Shown here piece after piece: positions 26,521-35,520 of a stretch of DNA of 54,440 nt (position 1 is its first letter; every line of letters begins with the position of its first letter). Location of the stretch: the NCBI RefSeq assembly GCF_003946885.1, contig NZ_RWKQ01000015.1, positions 671 through 55,110 of the forward strand, written 5' to 3'. Under the pieces are notes generated by a model. That model was not told the origin of the DNA and did no database searches. It was given only the letters and a program-made list of their open reading frames with translations. The stretch is from Specibacter cremeus (lineage in GTDB: Bacteria; Actinomycetota; Actinomycetes; Actinomycetales; Micrococcaceae). The translations under genes and the position numbers were made by a program.

Positions 26521-27714
26521 ATGGCAACTCTTCTCCGGGCCCCGGCCACCCGTGCCGCGAGCGACCGCGGCACGTACACCTACATCGCCGTCTTCAGCGC
26601 CGTGCTGTACACCGTGCTGCTGATCGCCCCCGTGATCGGCGGGAAACTGACCGCCCAGTTCCACCTGACTCCGTCGCAGCTGGGGTTGCTGTTCTCCGCC
26701 GAGTTGGGCGCGTTCAGCCTGGCGACCGTGCCGGCATACCTGTGGCTGACGAAGCTCAACCTGCGCACGGCGTCCTACCTGTTCACGGGCATTGTCATCG
26801 CCGGCAACGTGGTGTCCGGGTTCGTGGACAGCTACGCGCTGTTGATCGTGGCCCGCGTGATCACGTCGCTGGCGGCCGGCTCGATCACCGTCATCATCCT
26901 GTCGCTGAGCGGCAAGACCGCGAACCCGAGCCGCGCATTCGGCTTCTTCGTGGTGTTCCAGCTGGTCATGGGTGCAATCATCCTGGCCGTGTTCCCGGCC
27001 CTGTATGCGAACACCGGCGTCGCGGCGATCTACTGGACGCTGGCCGGGCTGGCGGTGGTGTGCCTGTTCTTCGTCCGGTGCATCGACGGCGAGGCGTTGC
27101 GCTCCGGCTCCGGTGAGCCGCGCTCGGAGGCGAGCGCCGCCGTCGTACCTTCCTCCGCACGTATCCCGGTGGGCAAGTTCGTGGTGGGCCTGGCCGGCGT
27201 GCTGATGTTCTACATCGCGCTGAGTGGGATCTGGTCGTTCATGGCGGCGATCTCGACGGGCTCGGGCACCAGCCTGTCGGCCACGAGTGTGGTGCTGTCG
27301 GCGGCGACGGTGGCCGGCATCGTTTCGGCCCTGGTGGCCACCGTGCTGGGCGATTCGCCGCGACGCAAGGCGTTCCTGCTGCTGGGTTATTTGGGCATGG
27401 CCGTGAGCGTCGGGCTGCTGTTCGGCGGGCCGGGTCTGGTGCGGTTCGCCGTGGCCGCGGTGATCTTCAAGTTTGCGTGGACGTTCATCCTGCCGTACCT
27501 GCTCTCCAGCCTGTCCGACCTGAGCAGCAACGGGCACGTCATGAACACGACCAACCTGATGATCGGCACCGGGTTCGCGATCGGCCCGATCGTGTCCGGC
27601 AACCTGATCGAGTCGTCCGGCGGGTTCACTGGCATGCTCGTCCTGGGGCTGGTGGGCGTGCTGGCGTCACTCGTGTGTGCCATGGTGATCCAGCGACGTC
27701 GTTCCATGCGATGA
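26521..27714 (+). CDS. MFS transporter (amidohydrolase partner)
   Basis: The 397-residue protein has about 12 helices: VFSAVLYTVLLIAPVIGGKL at the N terminus, RVITSLAAGSITVIILSLSG in helices 4-5, a charged central loop (RCIDGEALRSGSGEPRSEA), and a second six-helix half. Sequence is MFS-like but without the classical GxLaDrxGrk loop 2-3 motif; that loop reads WLTKLNLR. It begins 12 bases after the amidohydrolase gene and should be co-transcribed. A hairpin at 27731-27764 follows its stop. Direction of transport is unknown. Confidence 0.78.
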   Translation: MATLLRAPATRAASDRGTYTYIAVFSAVLYTVLLIAPVIGGKLTAQFHLTPSQLGLLFSAELGAFSLATVPAYLWLTKLNLRTASYLFTGIVIAGNVVSGFVDSYALLIVARVITSLAAGSITVIILSLSGKTANPSRAFGFFVVFQLVMGAIILAVFPALYANTGVAAIYWTLAGLAVVCLFFVRCIDGEALRSGSGEPRSEASAAVVPSSARIPVGKFVVGLAGVLMFYIALSGIWSFMAAISTGSGTSLSATSVVLSAATVAGIVSALVATVLGDSPRRKAFLLLGYLGMAVSVGLLFGGPGLVRFAVAAVIFKFAWTFILPYLLSSLSDLSSNGHVMNTTNLMIGTGFAIGPIVSGNLIESSGGFTGMLVLGLVGVLASLVCAMVIQRRRSMR

Positions 27715-27730
27715 TTCCTGATGGACGACG

Positions 27731-27764
27731 ACGGCGGCCCGACCCGGGTGGGTGGGGCCGCCGT
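27731..27764 (+). terminator. Hairpin terminator candidate after MFS gene
   Basis: ACGGCGGCCC (27731-27740) pairs exactly with GGGCCGCCGT (27755-27764), a 10-base-pair GC stem 16 bases after the MFS stop. There is no T tract, so it may stop transcription only with help. Confidence 0.55.
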
Positions 27765-27959
27765 TCGCTTGGGGCGTTCAGCCCATTTTGCACAATGAAT
27801 CGATCATGAGGACAGTGCATGATGCGGTGTCGCGGGCCTAATCTCCCGGCCACGTTGGACGCCGCTCTTGACGACTGGGGGCTATCGCCATCACACGGGT
27901 AGGCAAGGTGCCAATCGTGAGTACGGCTCCCCGGACCAGGCGCGGCACGGCCCTGAACC

Positions 27960-28857
27960 GGACGAAGCGACGGCCGTTCTGGAAGCTGGTCGAGGCCTAC
28001 CGATACCGCCACTGCGTCCAGATGAACGCGTCCTTTCAGAGGCGGCCCATCTTGCCGCGCTGTTGCTGCGTAAGCGCACCGTTGCTGATCAACCCCGGTT
28101 GGCCGCCCCGTCCTGGTGGACGAGGGGCAGGACCTGCACGGCGGGCGCGGGCTGTTCCTGTGGGAGCTGGTCGACGTGGGGCCGGGTGACTTGTTCATCG
28201 CGGAGGATTCCCACCAACGGATTGCGGGCAGAAGGTGCCGTTGTCACCTTTCGGCATTGCGATCGTGGGACGCTCGCGCCGACTCACGTTCAACTACCGC
28301 AGGACGCAGCCGAACATGATCGATGTCGTCGGACTGCTGCACGGCGCGCACGTGACGGACATCGAAGGTGAGGACGAAAGCCAGGTCGGGTACACGTCGT
28401 CGCGTGTGGGACCCTCGCCGGAGGTGTCGGCAGCTTCGTCGTTCACTGACGAGCTGGACAACTTGGCCGCCTACCTGACGCGAATGCGGGACGAGGGCGT
28501 GGCACTGGCGACCATGGGCATCCTGGTTCCAGTGAGCAACCAGGCCAGGCAGGTGGTCAGCGGGTTGGCGGAGCGCGGTGTGGACGCGCGGCTGGTTGAC
28601 TCACTGGAGAAGCCCGGAATGCGCGCCGTGTTGATCATGCACCGGTCAAAGGGCATGGGGTTCCCCCGGGCGGTGCTGTTCGGTCTGTCCGAGAACCGGC
28701 TGTTCGTTTCAGGCCAGCTGAAGTACTTGGCGCAGGCGGAGAAGGCGATGCGCTGCTTCGGGAACGATCGCTGCTGCAGGTGGCGGCGACCAGAGCGCGG
28801 GACGGGCTGGCGGTGTCGTGGAGTGGCAAGCCGTTGGCGATGCTGAGGATGGGGTAG
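27960..28857 (+). pseudogene. UvrD/Rep-like SF1 helicase C-terminal remnant with several frameshifts
   Basis: Segments of one superfamily 1 helicase appear in order but in different frames: RPFWKLVEAYR near 27970; LSEAAHLAALLLRKRTVADQ near 28033; VLVDEGQDL (motif II) and GDLFIAEDSHQRI near 28107-28227; then FGIAIVGRSRRLTFNYRRTQ to MHRSKGMGF (motif V) and VLFGLSENRL, 28250-28745. A last frame, LLRERSLLQVAATRARDGLA (motif VI), ends at TAG 28857. At least four frame changes and the missing Walker A part show a dead gene. Motif-level conservation suggests recent decay. It appears less GC-rich than its neighbours by eye, consistent with horizontal origin. Confidence 0.82.
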
Positions 28858-28990
28858 GTGGCGTTCCCGCGCTGGTGTCGGAGATGCCCCGTAGCCTGAG
28901 GCGACGGATGGGTGGGGAACGTTTCTATACTCCGTCGGCGAATGGCTGAGGACGTGGATACCCGTTGTAGGGCCACTCGGTACGTTCGGC

Positions 28991-29305
28991 GTGGTCATCG
29001 TGGCGTTCATCGCCTATCTTCAGAAGGTCACGGCGGACAAGCGGGCGCAGTGGTGGACGCGCGCGCAATGGGCCATCGAAGCGGCCACAGACGATACGGA
29101 TCGGAAAATGCAGCAGTTGGGCGTCGTCGTGCTCATGTCGCTTTGGGACAACAAGCTCTCGACTCGGCGGGACAAGGCCTTGCTTGTCGGCATCGTCGAG
29201 CTGATTCGTGACGAGGTGTTGGACGAGCCGCCCGAACTACAGGAAAATGGACGTGACGACGCGAGTGGAGGTGAATCATCCCGTGGGACGCATGATGCAG
29301 ACTAG
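28991..29305 (+). CDS. Small membrane-anchored protein, paralog of 47406-47870
   Basis: A 104-residue frame starts at GTG 28991. It has a short N-terminal hydrophobic stretch (VIVAFIAYLQ), then ADKRAQWWTRAQWAIEAATD and a helical region ending in an acidic tail. The WWxRAQWA motif and spacing match the gene at 47406, where the membrane helix is complete. In-frame sequence before 28991 (WIPVVGPLGTFGV) would extend the helix but has no start codon, so the 5' end may have been damaged. It lies just after the dead helicase and overlaps the next small gene. Function unknown. Confidence 0.5.
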   Translation: MVIVAFIAYLQKVTADKRAQWWTRAQWAIEAATDDTDRKMQQLGVVVLMSLWDNKLSTRRDKALLVGIVELIRDEVLDEPPELQENGRDDASGGESSRGTHDAD

Positions 29306-29516
29306 TTTGCGAGCCGGGTCGGCGCTCAAGAACAGCAAACGGGATGCCCGGAAGTCGTCGAGCGCGCCAGCGCAGCCTGTTTCGGACTTGAAGCAGGGCG
29401 GCTACGAGGTGACGCTTCCGTCCAAGGGTGGCAAGACCTACGTCGTAAAAACGCGGGATGACGTCCGACTTCTGGAACTCATCGAGGAATTCATCGCCAC
29501 CAGCAAGGCCCGTTGA
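29247..29516 (+). CDS. Small basic protein of unknown function
   Basis: An 89-residue frame from ATG 29247, just after AGGA, overlaps the preceding small gene by 59 bases in another frame. It begins MDVTTRVEVNHPVGRMMQTS, is Lys/Arg/Ser-rich in the middle, and ends with a beta-rich part (GYEVTLPSKGGKTYVVKTRD) and an acidic helix (DVRLLELIEEFIAT). The overall look is of a small phage- or plasmid-borne DNA-associated protein, but no family is recognised. Confidence 0.4.
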   Translation: MDVTTRVEVNHPVGRMMQTSLRAGSALKNSKRDARKSSSAPAQPVSDLKQGGYEVTLPSKGGKTYVVKTRDDVRLLELIEEFIATSKAR

Positions 29517-29569
29517 GACGACGCCAACCCGCTCGCCCAACTGCAGGAGCATGATGGACCCGGCCTGCT

Positions 29570-29998
29570 CTATGCGAACCCTTCCACGAACTGCCGCTGC
29601 CATGGCGTCTCTACCGCGCGCCGGTTGTAGTGTTCGCGCACGTAACCCACGGCCTGTTCGGCCGGCACCCCGTCGAGCACGGCCAAGCAGGCCAGGGCCG
29701 TCCCGGTGCGCCCGTGACCGCCCATGCAGGCGACCTCCACGCGTTCCGCCGGGGCACGTGACCAGGCCTCGTGAAGTGCCTCGAACGTCGAGCCCCGGTC
29801 GGCGGGCAACCAGAAATCGTGCCACCGCACCCACCGGCTCTCCCACGCCACCCGCGGCGGCCGGTGTCCCAGCAGGTACAGGGCGAAGTCCGGCGCCGGA
29901 CCCGGCGGGACCGGACGCAACAGCGCCCGTCCCCGCACCAGCCGGCCGGACGGAAGCCGCAGCACGCCCGCCGCATCGGAGTCCCAGGTACCGGCCAT
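29570..29998 (-). CDS. Protein-tyrosine phosphatase-like protein
   Basis: The 142-residue protein contains the phosphatase P-loop CMGGHGRTG (C-x5-R), with a possible general acid in a preceding acidic loop (LPADRGSTFEALHEAW). LHEAWSRAP.. and ALACLAVLDG fit the dual-specificity/tyrosine-phosphatase superfamily. Substrate is unknown. I chose the ATG at 29998 because the upstream extension lacks family character. It lies divergent from the F420/NADP-reductase-like gene. Confidence 0.72.
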   Translation of the reverse strand: MAGTWDSDAAGVLRLPSGRLVRGRALLRPVPPGPAPDFALYLLGHRPPRVAWESRWVRWHDFWLPADRGSTFEALHEAWSRAPAERVEVACMGGHGRTGTALACLAVLDGVPAEQAVGYVREHYNRRAVETPWQRQFVEGFA

Positions 29999-30129
29999 GG
30001 GCCTAGCGTAGTCCGGGCAGCACTGTCCGTCGGCTCGATGTCGCGACGTGACGTGCCCGGTGCGTCGGAACACGCACGGCTTCGCTACCCTTCCGGAATA
30101 TCCGTGACGGCCGACGCCGTTGTCCCGAT

Positions 30130-30771
30130 ATGACAACACTGGGAATCATCGGGGCAGGACACATTGGCAGCCAGATCGCCCGCAAAGCGGTGCAACTGGG
30201 CTATGACGTGGTCATCAGCAATTCACGCGGGCCCGAGACCCTGGCCGACCTCGTCGCCGAACTCGGGCCGCGAAGCCGGGCCGCAACGGCGGCCGAGGCG
30301 GCAGCGGCCGGCGATGTCGTCGTCGTGACCGTCCCGTTCAAGAGCTACCGGCAGATTCCGGCCGAGCCGCTGGCCGGCAAGGTCGTCATCGACACCAACA
30401 ATTACTACTGGGAACGCGACGGGCACGTCCCCGCCTTGGACAGAGGCGAGGCCACGACGTCCGGCCTGCTGCAGGAGCACCTGCCGGGCGCGATGGTCGC
30501 CAAGGGCTTCAACCACATCTATGCGGCGCAGATCACCGCCGACGGCACGCCGGCCGGGACCCCGAACCGCCGGGCTCTCGCCACGGCGAGTGATCATTCC
30601 GAGGCCAGCGCCCTGGTCGCCCGACTCTACGACGAGTTCGGCTTCGACACGGTGAACATCGGCCCGCTGTCCGAGAGCTGGCGCGTCGAACGTGACCGTC
30701 CCGCCTACGTGGTGCGGCAGAACGCGGCGGAATTGGCCGCGAACCTGGCCCGGGCCCCGCGCACCATATGA
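30130..30771 (+). CDS. NADP/F420-dependent oxidoreductase-like (NAD(P)-binding)
   Basis: The 213-residue protein starts with a Rossmann motif, GIIGAGHIGSQIARKAVQLG, followed by the NADP-binding turn ISNSRGPETL. TVPFKSYRQIP and KVVIDTNNYY match the coenzyme-F420-dependent NADP reductase family (PF03807-like). It may reduce NADP with F420H2, or be one of many uncharacterised relatives. In actinobacteria such genes are commonly single, as here. The preceding sequence lacks a strong ribosome site. Confidence 0.82.
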   Translation: MTTLGIIGAGHIGSQIARKAVQLGYDVVISNSRGPETLADLVAELGPRSRAATAAEAAAAGDVVVVTVPFKSYRQIPAEPLAGKVVIDTNNYYWERDGHVPALDRGEATTSGLLQEHLPGAMVAKGFNHIYAAQITADGTPAGTPNRRALATASDHSEASALVARLYDEFGFDTVNIGPLSESWRVERDRPAYVVRQNAAELAANLARAPRTI

Positions 30772-30886
30772 AACCCTGCGGATTGGGCTGGTGCCACAGA
30801 AGCCAAGCCAGTGTTGTGCGCGTCCCGATGCTCGGGGGTAGTGTGAGAGTCCGACTTTGCCGCGCACTGAGGGGAAGGGCCTGATT

Positions 30887-31351
30887 ATGGATCTGTCCGC
30901 GGGGATTTCTATCCGTCGAGCAGGGACCGAGGATGTTGATGCGGTTGCCCCGCTTTTCGACGCCTACCGGCAGTTCTATGACTGCCCGGCCGATCTTCAG
31001 CTCGCACGCGATTACTTGACCAGCCGCATCGGACAGGCAGACTCCATCGTCTTCGTCGCGTGGTCCGGCAGCGGCGAGGCCATAGGGTTTACGCAGTTGT
31101 ATCCAACGTTTTGTTCCGTCGAGGCGAGTCCGATCTTCGTTCTTTACGACCTGTACGTCGCGCCCGATTCGCGCCAGCACGGGGTAGGCCGGGCGCTTTT
31201 GACCCAGGCCGAAGAATTCGGGCGCGCCAAGGGCGCCACACGGATGGACCTGTCTACCGCGAAGACCAATGTGAAGGCTCAATCAGTGTATGAATCGCTG
31301 GGTTGGGTGCGCGACGAGGTCTTCCTGCACTATTCACTGTTCCTGGGATAA
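30887..31351 (+). CDS. GNAT-family N-acetyltransferase
   Basis: The 154-residue protein has the GNAT fold: ISIRRAGTEDVDAVAPLFDA at the N terminus, ILYDLYVAPDSRQHGVGRALL covering motif A (Arg-x-x-Gly-x-Gly equivalent, residues about 85-100), and AKTNVKAQSVYESLGWVRDE as motif B. It transfers acetyl from acetyl-CoA to an unknown amine. GGGGAAGGG precedes the ATG at 30887; an upstream TTG would add ten residues. It stands alone. Confidence 0.87.
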   Translation: MDLSAGISIRRAGTEDVDAVAPLFDAYRQFYDCPADLQLARDYLTSRIGQADSIVFVAWSGSGEAIGFTQLYPTFCSVEASPIFVLYDLYVAPDSRQHGVGRALLTQAEEFGRAKGATRMDLSTAKTNVKAQSVYESLGWVRDEVFLHYSLFLG

Positions 31352-31585
31352 ACGGCTGGAGCGTGCCCGACCCGGCGCCCATGGTGCACCGACGGATCCA
31401 GGCCCCGGCAAAGTAGGCGTTTGGGGCGCTGACCTGCTGTGATATCGGTATGGCGGGTGCGCCACGGCCGCTCGGCGAGTTTATCGGCCAGCGTCGGCCC
31501 GTCGTCGACGACGTCGGCAGTCCGGCCTGCCGCGATCAGGTTCCCGGTCGCCGCTTCCACCCTGCCATCCGTCGTCGCGGCCGGT
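31352..31585. other. Interval with no recognised feature
   Basis: No family-like frame or clear signal is seen between the acetyltransferase and the ECF42 gene. A reverse frame here reads LIAAGRTADVVDDGPTLADK, which I cannot assign and consider weak. Confidence 0.5.
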
Positions 31586-32827
31586 TCAGCAGGACGCGGC
31601 CCGGTCGAGCAGCAGCGTCCGCTCGGCCTCGTTGCCGGTCATCGCCGCGGCCCGTTCGAACTCCGAGCGTGCCTCGTCGCGGCGTTCGAGCTTGAGCAGC
31701 AGGTCACCCCGGACGGCCGGCAGCAGGTGGTAGCCGCGCAGGGCGGTGATCTCGGACAGCTTGTCGACGATGGACAGCGCGGGTGTGGGTCCGTCGGCCA
31801 TCGAGACCGCGACGGCCCGGTTCAGCTCGACCACCGGCGAGCCGGTGAGTGCGCTGAGTTCGTCATAGAGCTCGGCGATGCTGTGCCAGTCGGTGCCGGC
31901 TGTGCTCGTCGCGCGGGCATGGCGGGCGGCGATCGAGGCCTGCAGCACGTACGACCCGCGCCCGCCGAGATGGTCGGCCCGCCGCAGCGCACCCTCGGCG
32001 TGTGTGATGAGCAGCCGGTCCCAGCGGGTCCGGTCCTGACGGTCGAGCGGCACCGGCCGGCCGTCGGCGTCCGTTCGGGCCCGGAGCCTGGACGCCTGGA
32101 ACTCCATCAGCGCCACCAGTCCGTGGGGCTCCGGTTCGTCGGGTGCGAGCGCGGCGAGCATCCGACCGAGCCGCATGGCCTCCGCGCACAGCTCGGCACG
32201 CATCCAGGAATCGCCGCTGGTGGCGGCGTATCCCTCGTTGAAGACGAGGTAGACGACCTCGAGCACCGAGGCCAACCGCGCGGTCAGCTCGTCGCCGACG
32301 GGGACCTCGAACGGGACCTCCGCGTTCGACAACGTCTTCTTCGCCCGCGAGATCCGCTGGCCGAGCGTGGTGGACGGGATCAGGAAGGCGCGGGCTATCT
32401 CGTCCGTGGACAGTCCCGCCACCGTCTTGAGCGTGAGCGCCACCCGTGCGTCGCGGCCGAGCACCGGGTGGCAGGCGGTGAACATCAGCCGGAGGACGTC
32501 GTCGCCGACGTGCCTGTCGAATTCGATCGCGTCCATCGGATCGTCGCCCTCGGGCGTCTCCCGGGCGATCAATGCGAGCTTGCGCTCCAGGGTCACCTGG
32601 CGGCGGATGGTGTCGACCGCACGCCGGCGGGCGACGGCCAGGAGCCAGGCGCCCGGCTTGTCCGGGACGCCCGACTCCGGCCACTGCTCCAGCGCCGCGA
32701 GCAGCGCATCCTGGGCCAGGTCCTCGGCCAGGCCCAGATCGTTCACGGTTCGCGCCAGGGAGGCGGTCAACCGCGCCGACTCGATCCGCCAGACCGCCTC
32801 CACGGTCCGCTGGGTCGCACTGGTCAC
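31586..32827 (-). CDS. ECF42-type RNA polymerase sigma factor with C-terminal extension
   Basis: The 413-residue protein has sigma region 2 at residues about 10-75 (LGLAEDLAQDALLAALEQWP, WLLAVARRRAVDTIRR). Region 4 follows at about 110-170 (LKTVAGLSTDEIARAFLIPS, LGQRISRAKKTL), then a long extension with helical, TPR-like character (VYLVFNEGYAATSGDSWMRA onward). This is the ECF42 architecture. The family is controlled through its C-terminal extension and partners with DGPF proteins rather than anti-sigma factors. The DGPF gene precedes it by 15 bases, which strongly supports the assignment. Confidence 0.9.
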   Translation of the reverse strand: MTSATQRTVEAVWRIESARLTASLARTVNDLGLAEDLAQDALLAALEQWPESGVPDKPGAWLLAVARRRAVDTIRRQVTLERKLALIARETPEGDDPMDAIEFDRHVGDDVLRLMFTACHPVLGRDARVALTLKTVAGLSTDEIARAFLIPSTTLGQRISRAKKTLSNAEVPFEVPVGDELTARLASVLEVVYLVFNEGYAATSGDSWMRAELCAEAMRLGRMLAALAPDEPEPHGLVALMEFQASRLRARTDADGRPVPLDRQDRTRWDRLLITHAEGALRRADHLGGRGSYVLQASIAARHARATSTAGTDWHSIAELYDELSALTGSPVVELNRAVAVSMADGPTPALSIVDKLSEITALRGYHLLPAVRGDLLLKLERRDEARSEFERAAAMTGNEAERTLLLDRAASC

Positions 32828-32842
32828 CCGATGCCCTCGGCC

Positions 32843-33256
32843 CTACAGGCCGGTCGCCCTACGCAGCCGGACCCCGGCCTCGCGCAGCTCGGGCGTCAGC
32901 GCCTCGCCGAAGTCCTCGGCAGTGTAGAACGGCCGCACCTCGACGACCCCGTTGCGGAACGGGGCGCGGCGGACCCACTGGAGCGCCTCGTCGAGCGAGG
33001 ACACCTCCCAGATCCAGTAGCCGGCGACCAGCTCCTTGGTTTCGGCGAATGGCCCGTCGAGCACCGACGAGCCGCCCTTCTCGTCGAAGGCCACCCGCTT
33101 GCCGGCCGAGCTCGGCTTCAGGCCGTCACCGGCCAGCATCACGCCGGCCTTGACCAGCTCCTCATTGAACGCCCCCATCGCGGCGAACTCCTCGGTGGTG
33201 GGCAGGACTCCGCGCTCGGTGTCCTCGGTCGCCTTCACCAGAACCATGACTCGCAT
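32843..33256 (-). CDS. DGPF/YCII-related protein (ECF42 partner)
   Basis: The 137-residue protein starts MRVMVLVKATEDTERGVLPT and carries the signature SVLDGPFAETKELVAGYWIW near residues 65-84. DGPF proteins are ferredoxin-like-fold proteins found next to ECF42 sigma factors and commonly targets of that sigma. Their chemistry is unproven. GAAGGAG precedes the ATG. The sigma gene follows in the same operon. Confidence 0.9.
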   Translation of the reverse strand: MRVMVLVKATEDTERGVLPTTEEFAAMGAFNEELVKAGVMLAGDGLKPSSAGKRVAFDEKGGSSVLDGPFAETKELVAGYWIWEVSSLDEALQWVRRAPFRNGVVEVRPFYTAEDFGEALTPELREAGVRLRRATGL

Positions 33257-33507
33257 GATGTTGCTCCTTCGTCGTCGCCGGGGCCGACCCACCGTTCGCG
33301 GACCGTCTCAACCCTGACTCACCCCTACGTCGAATGGCAAGCCGCGGTTTCGACATCGCCATCGAGAAATTTCTCCGCCCGGGATGTTCGGTAGGTTCTG
33401 CAGGCGTGCGAGGTCGCGATGAAGAGTCGCCGCCACTGAGCGATCAAGTTCACATGCAAGGGGCGCCCAGACAAGCTTCGGTGACAATCTGTGAGCCTCG
33501 AGACCAA

Positions 33508-33531
33508 GGTGGTTTGACAAGCTCAACCACC
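33508..33531. repeat. REP-like palindrome, copy D (degenerate)
   Basis: GGTGGTTTGACAAGCTCAACCACC forms a short hairpin with seven-base perfect arms, just after the mycothione reductase stop on the reverse strand. It is a reduced member of the repeat family at 3428, 9076 and 10541. Confidence 0.75.
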
Positions 33532-33540
33532 GGCGACGAG

Positions 33541-34938
33541 CTATTCCGGGACGGCCAGCCCGAGCAGCGCGTTCTCCACCAGCTCCGAGAGCGCCGGGTG
33601 GATCCAGTACTGGCCGCGGGCCACCTCCTGCGCGGACTGCCCGAAGGACATGGCCTGGATCAGCGGCTGGATGACCGTGGCCGCCTCGGGCCCGATCACG
33701 TGGGCGCCCAGCAGCAGGCCGGTACTGGGATCGGCCAACACCTTGAGGAAGTGACCCGTGTCCTCCCGGGCCCACCCGGCCGCAATGTCCGCATAGGCCT
33801 GGGTGGCCACCAGGTAGGGGATGTTGTGCTTGCGGGCATGCCGTTCGGTGATGCCGACCGACGCGATCTGCGGATCGGCGAACACCGCCGCCGGGACGAA
33901 CCGGTGGTCCGCCCGCACACGGGCGTCCGGATGGGCCAGGTTGTGCTTGACCACCCTCGCCTCATGGTTGGCCACATGCTTGAGCTGGTGGTGCGAGGAC
34001 ACGTCCCCGAGCGCGTAGACGCCCTCCACGTTGGTCTGCTGGAAGTCGTCCACGACCACGCGGCCGTGCCCGTCCAGTTGGACCCCGGCTCGCGTTACCC
34101 CCAGACGCTCGCCATTGGGCCGGCGTCCTGTGGCGACCAGCAGCACCTCCGCTTCGATGGACAGCGGTCCCTCCGGTGTCTGCGCAGCGAGGGTCACGCC
34201 GGCGCCGGACCCTGTCACGCACCGGACGGTCGTGTCCAACAGGACCCGGTACCGGGCGGACACTTCCTTCGTGAACTGCACGGAGATGTCCGTGTCCTGG
34301 GAGCGCAGCAGCCGCGGCCCGCGCGCGATCTGGGTGACGTCCACGCCGAACGCCGAAAACACGTGGGCGAACTCGGCGGCGATGTACCCGCCACCGAGGA
34401 TGACGATGCTGGCCGGCAGCTCATCCAGGCGCATGATGGTGTCCGACGTGTGGAACGGCACGCCGCCGTCCGCCAGCCCCGGGACATCGGGAACCACGGC
34501 GTGCGACCCGGCCGCCAGCACAAACCGGTCGGCCGTGATCTGGACGGTCCCGCCGTCGTGCATTTCCACGGTCAGCGCCTTCGGCGCGGTGAAGGTGCCG
34601 CGACCGGCGAACACGGCGATGTTGGGGCACTCCGGCCCCTGCCGGTAGGCCCGGCCGCCGGCCTCGATCGCGTCGATGCGGCCGAAGATGCGGTCCCGGA
34701 TACCCGGCCAATCGACGGCGTCCAGGGTCAGGTCGACGCCGAGCGGGCGCCCGTGCCGGGACGCCTCGGCCAGCTCGGCCGGGTGGACGAACATCTTCGT
34801 GGGGATGCAGCCGACGTTCAGGCAGGTCCCGCCGAACAGGCCGTCCTCGACGATGGCGATGTTCCAGTGGTCGAATTCGGGGCCGGGGATGGAATTCCCG
34901 GAGCCGGTGCCGATGATGGCCAGGTCGAAATGGGGCAC
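33541..34938 (-). CDS. mtr: Mycothione reductase
   Basis: The 465-residue flavoprotein disulfide reductase keeps mycothiol reduced with NADPH in the cytosol. From GTG 34938, HFDLAIIGTGSGNSIPG is the FAD-binding start typical of Mtr. The redox-active pair is in GGTCLNVGCIPTK (Cys39 and Cys44). The NAD(P) motif is ILGGGYIAAEFAHVF. The FAD motif is YALGDVS, and the C-terminal catalytic His-Glu pair lies in WIHPALSELVENAL. I prefer 34938 because AGGAAG lies just before it and family members start at HFDLAI. A longer start at 34977 adds 13 residues. It places the organism among mycothiol-making Actinomycetota. Confidence 0.9.
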   Translation of the reverse strand: MPHFDLAIIGTGSGNSIPGPEFDHWNIAIVEDGLFGGTCLNVGCIPTKMFVHPAELAEASRHGRPLGVDLTLDAVDWPGIRDRIFGRIDAIEAGGRAYRQGPECPNIAVFAGRGTFTAPKALTVEMHDGGTVQITADRFVLAAGSHAVVPDVPGLADGGVPFHTSDTIMRLDELPASIVILGGGYIAAEFAHVFSAFGVDVTQIARGPRLLRSQDTDISVQFTKEVSARYRVLLDTTVRCVTGSGAGVTLAAQTPEGPLSIEAEVLLVATGRRPNGERLGVTRAGVQLDGHGRVVVDDFQQTNVEGVYALGDVSSHHQLKHVANHEARVVKHNLAHPDARVRADHRFVPAAVFADPQIASVGITERHARKHNIPYLVATQAYADIAAGWAREDTGHFLKVLADPSTGLLLGAHVIGPEAATVIQPLIQAMSFGQSAQEVARGQYWIHPALSELVENALLGLAVPE

Positions 34939-35025
34939 GCCCGCCTGCTTCCTGTCGCTGGGCCGTGGCGTCCGCATCGTGTCGGCGCCTGTATGCCGAG
35001 CCTAGTACGGGCGTACCGTGGGGTG

Positions 35026-35469
35026 ATGACCGACCCCTATGACTTGGACCGATTCGTGGCAGCCCAGGACCAGGGCGGCACGTACGACGCGGCGCTGGCC
35101 GAGTTGCGGGCCGGGGCGAAGACGAGCCACTGGATGTGGTTCGTGTTCCCGCAGGTCGCCGGCCTGGGCATGAGCTTCATGGCCCGGCGGTACGCGCTCG
35201 GATCGGTCGACGAGGCCGAGGCCTATTTGGCGCACCCGGTGCTCGGCCCCCGGCTTCGGGAGTGCGCCGAGGCCGTGCTCGGCGTGCACGGCCGCACCGC
35301 CGTGGACATCCTGGGACCCATTGACGCGCGGAAGCTGCATTCGTCGATGACGTTGTTCCTGCGGGCGGCGACACCCGGGCGCGGGGACGTGTTCCAGCGG
35401 GTACTCGACGCCTACTATGCCGGCGGCCCGGATGCCGCCACGGACCGGATCCTGGCCACCGTTCGGTGA
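35026..35469 (+). CDS. DUF1810 family protein
   Basis: The 147-residue protein begins MTDPYDLDRFVAAQDQGGTY and contains ELRAGAKTSHWMWFVFPQVAG, SFMARRYALGSVDEAEAYLA and DARKLHSSMTLFLRA. The K-x-S-H-W-M-W-F-I/V-F-P-Q motif is diagnostic of DUF1810. Function is unknown. It is divergent from mtr; no partner is apparent. Confidence 0.88.
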   Translation: MTDPYDLDRFVAAQDQGGTYDAALAELRAGAKTSHWMWFVFPQVAGLGMSFMARRYALGSVDEAEAYLAHPVLGPRLRECAEAVLGVHGRTAVDILGPIDARKLHSSMTLFLRAATPGRGDVFQRVLDAYYAGGPDAATDRILATVR

Positions 35470-35520
35470 AGGCCGAGCCGGTGCCGCGCCGGCTACTTCG
35501 CAGCGCCTACTTTGCCGCGC

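Noticed and set aside
27731-29516. Intact prophage or integrative element
   Set aside because: No integrase, att repeats, tRNA or structural phage genes are visible; only a dead helicase and small genes remain.
31330-31560. Reverse frame of 76 codons upstream of the ECF42 gene end
   Set aside because: No recognisable family, poor start context and overlap with the acetyltransferase end.
31439-33394. Forward open frame of about 650 codons
   Set aside because: Antisense to the ECF42 sigma and DGPF genes, which have clear motifs.
33334-34998. Forward frame extending before the DUF1810 gene
   Set aside because: The upstream part is antisense to mycothione reductase; only the DUF1810 part is real.
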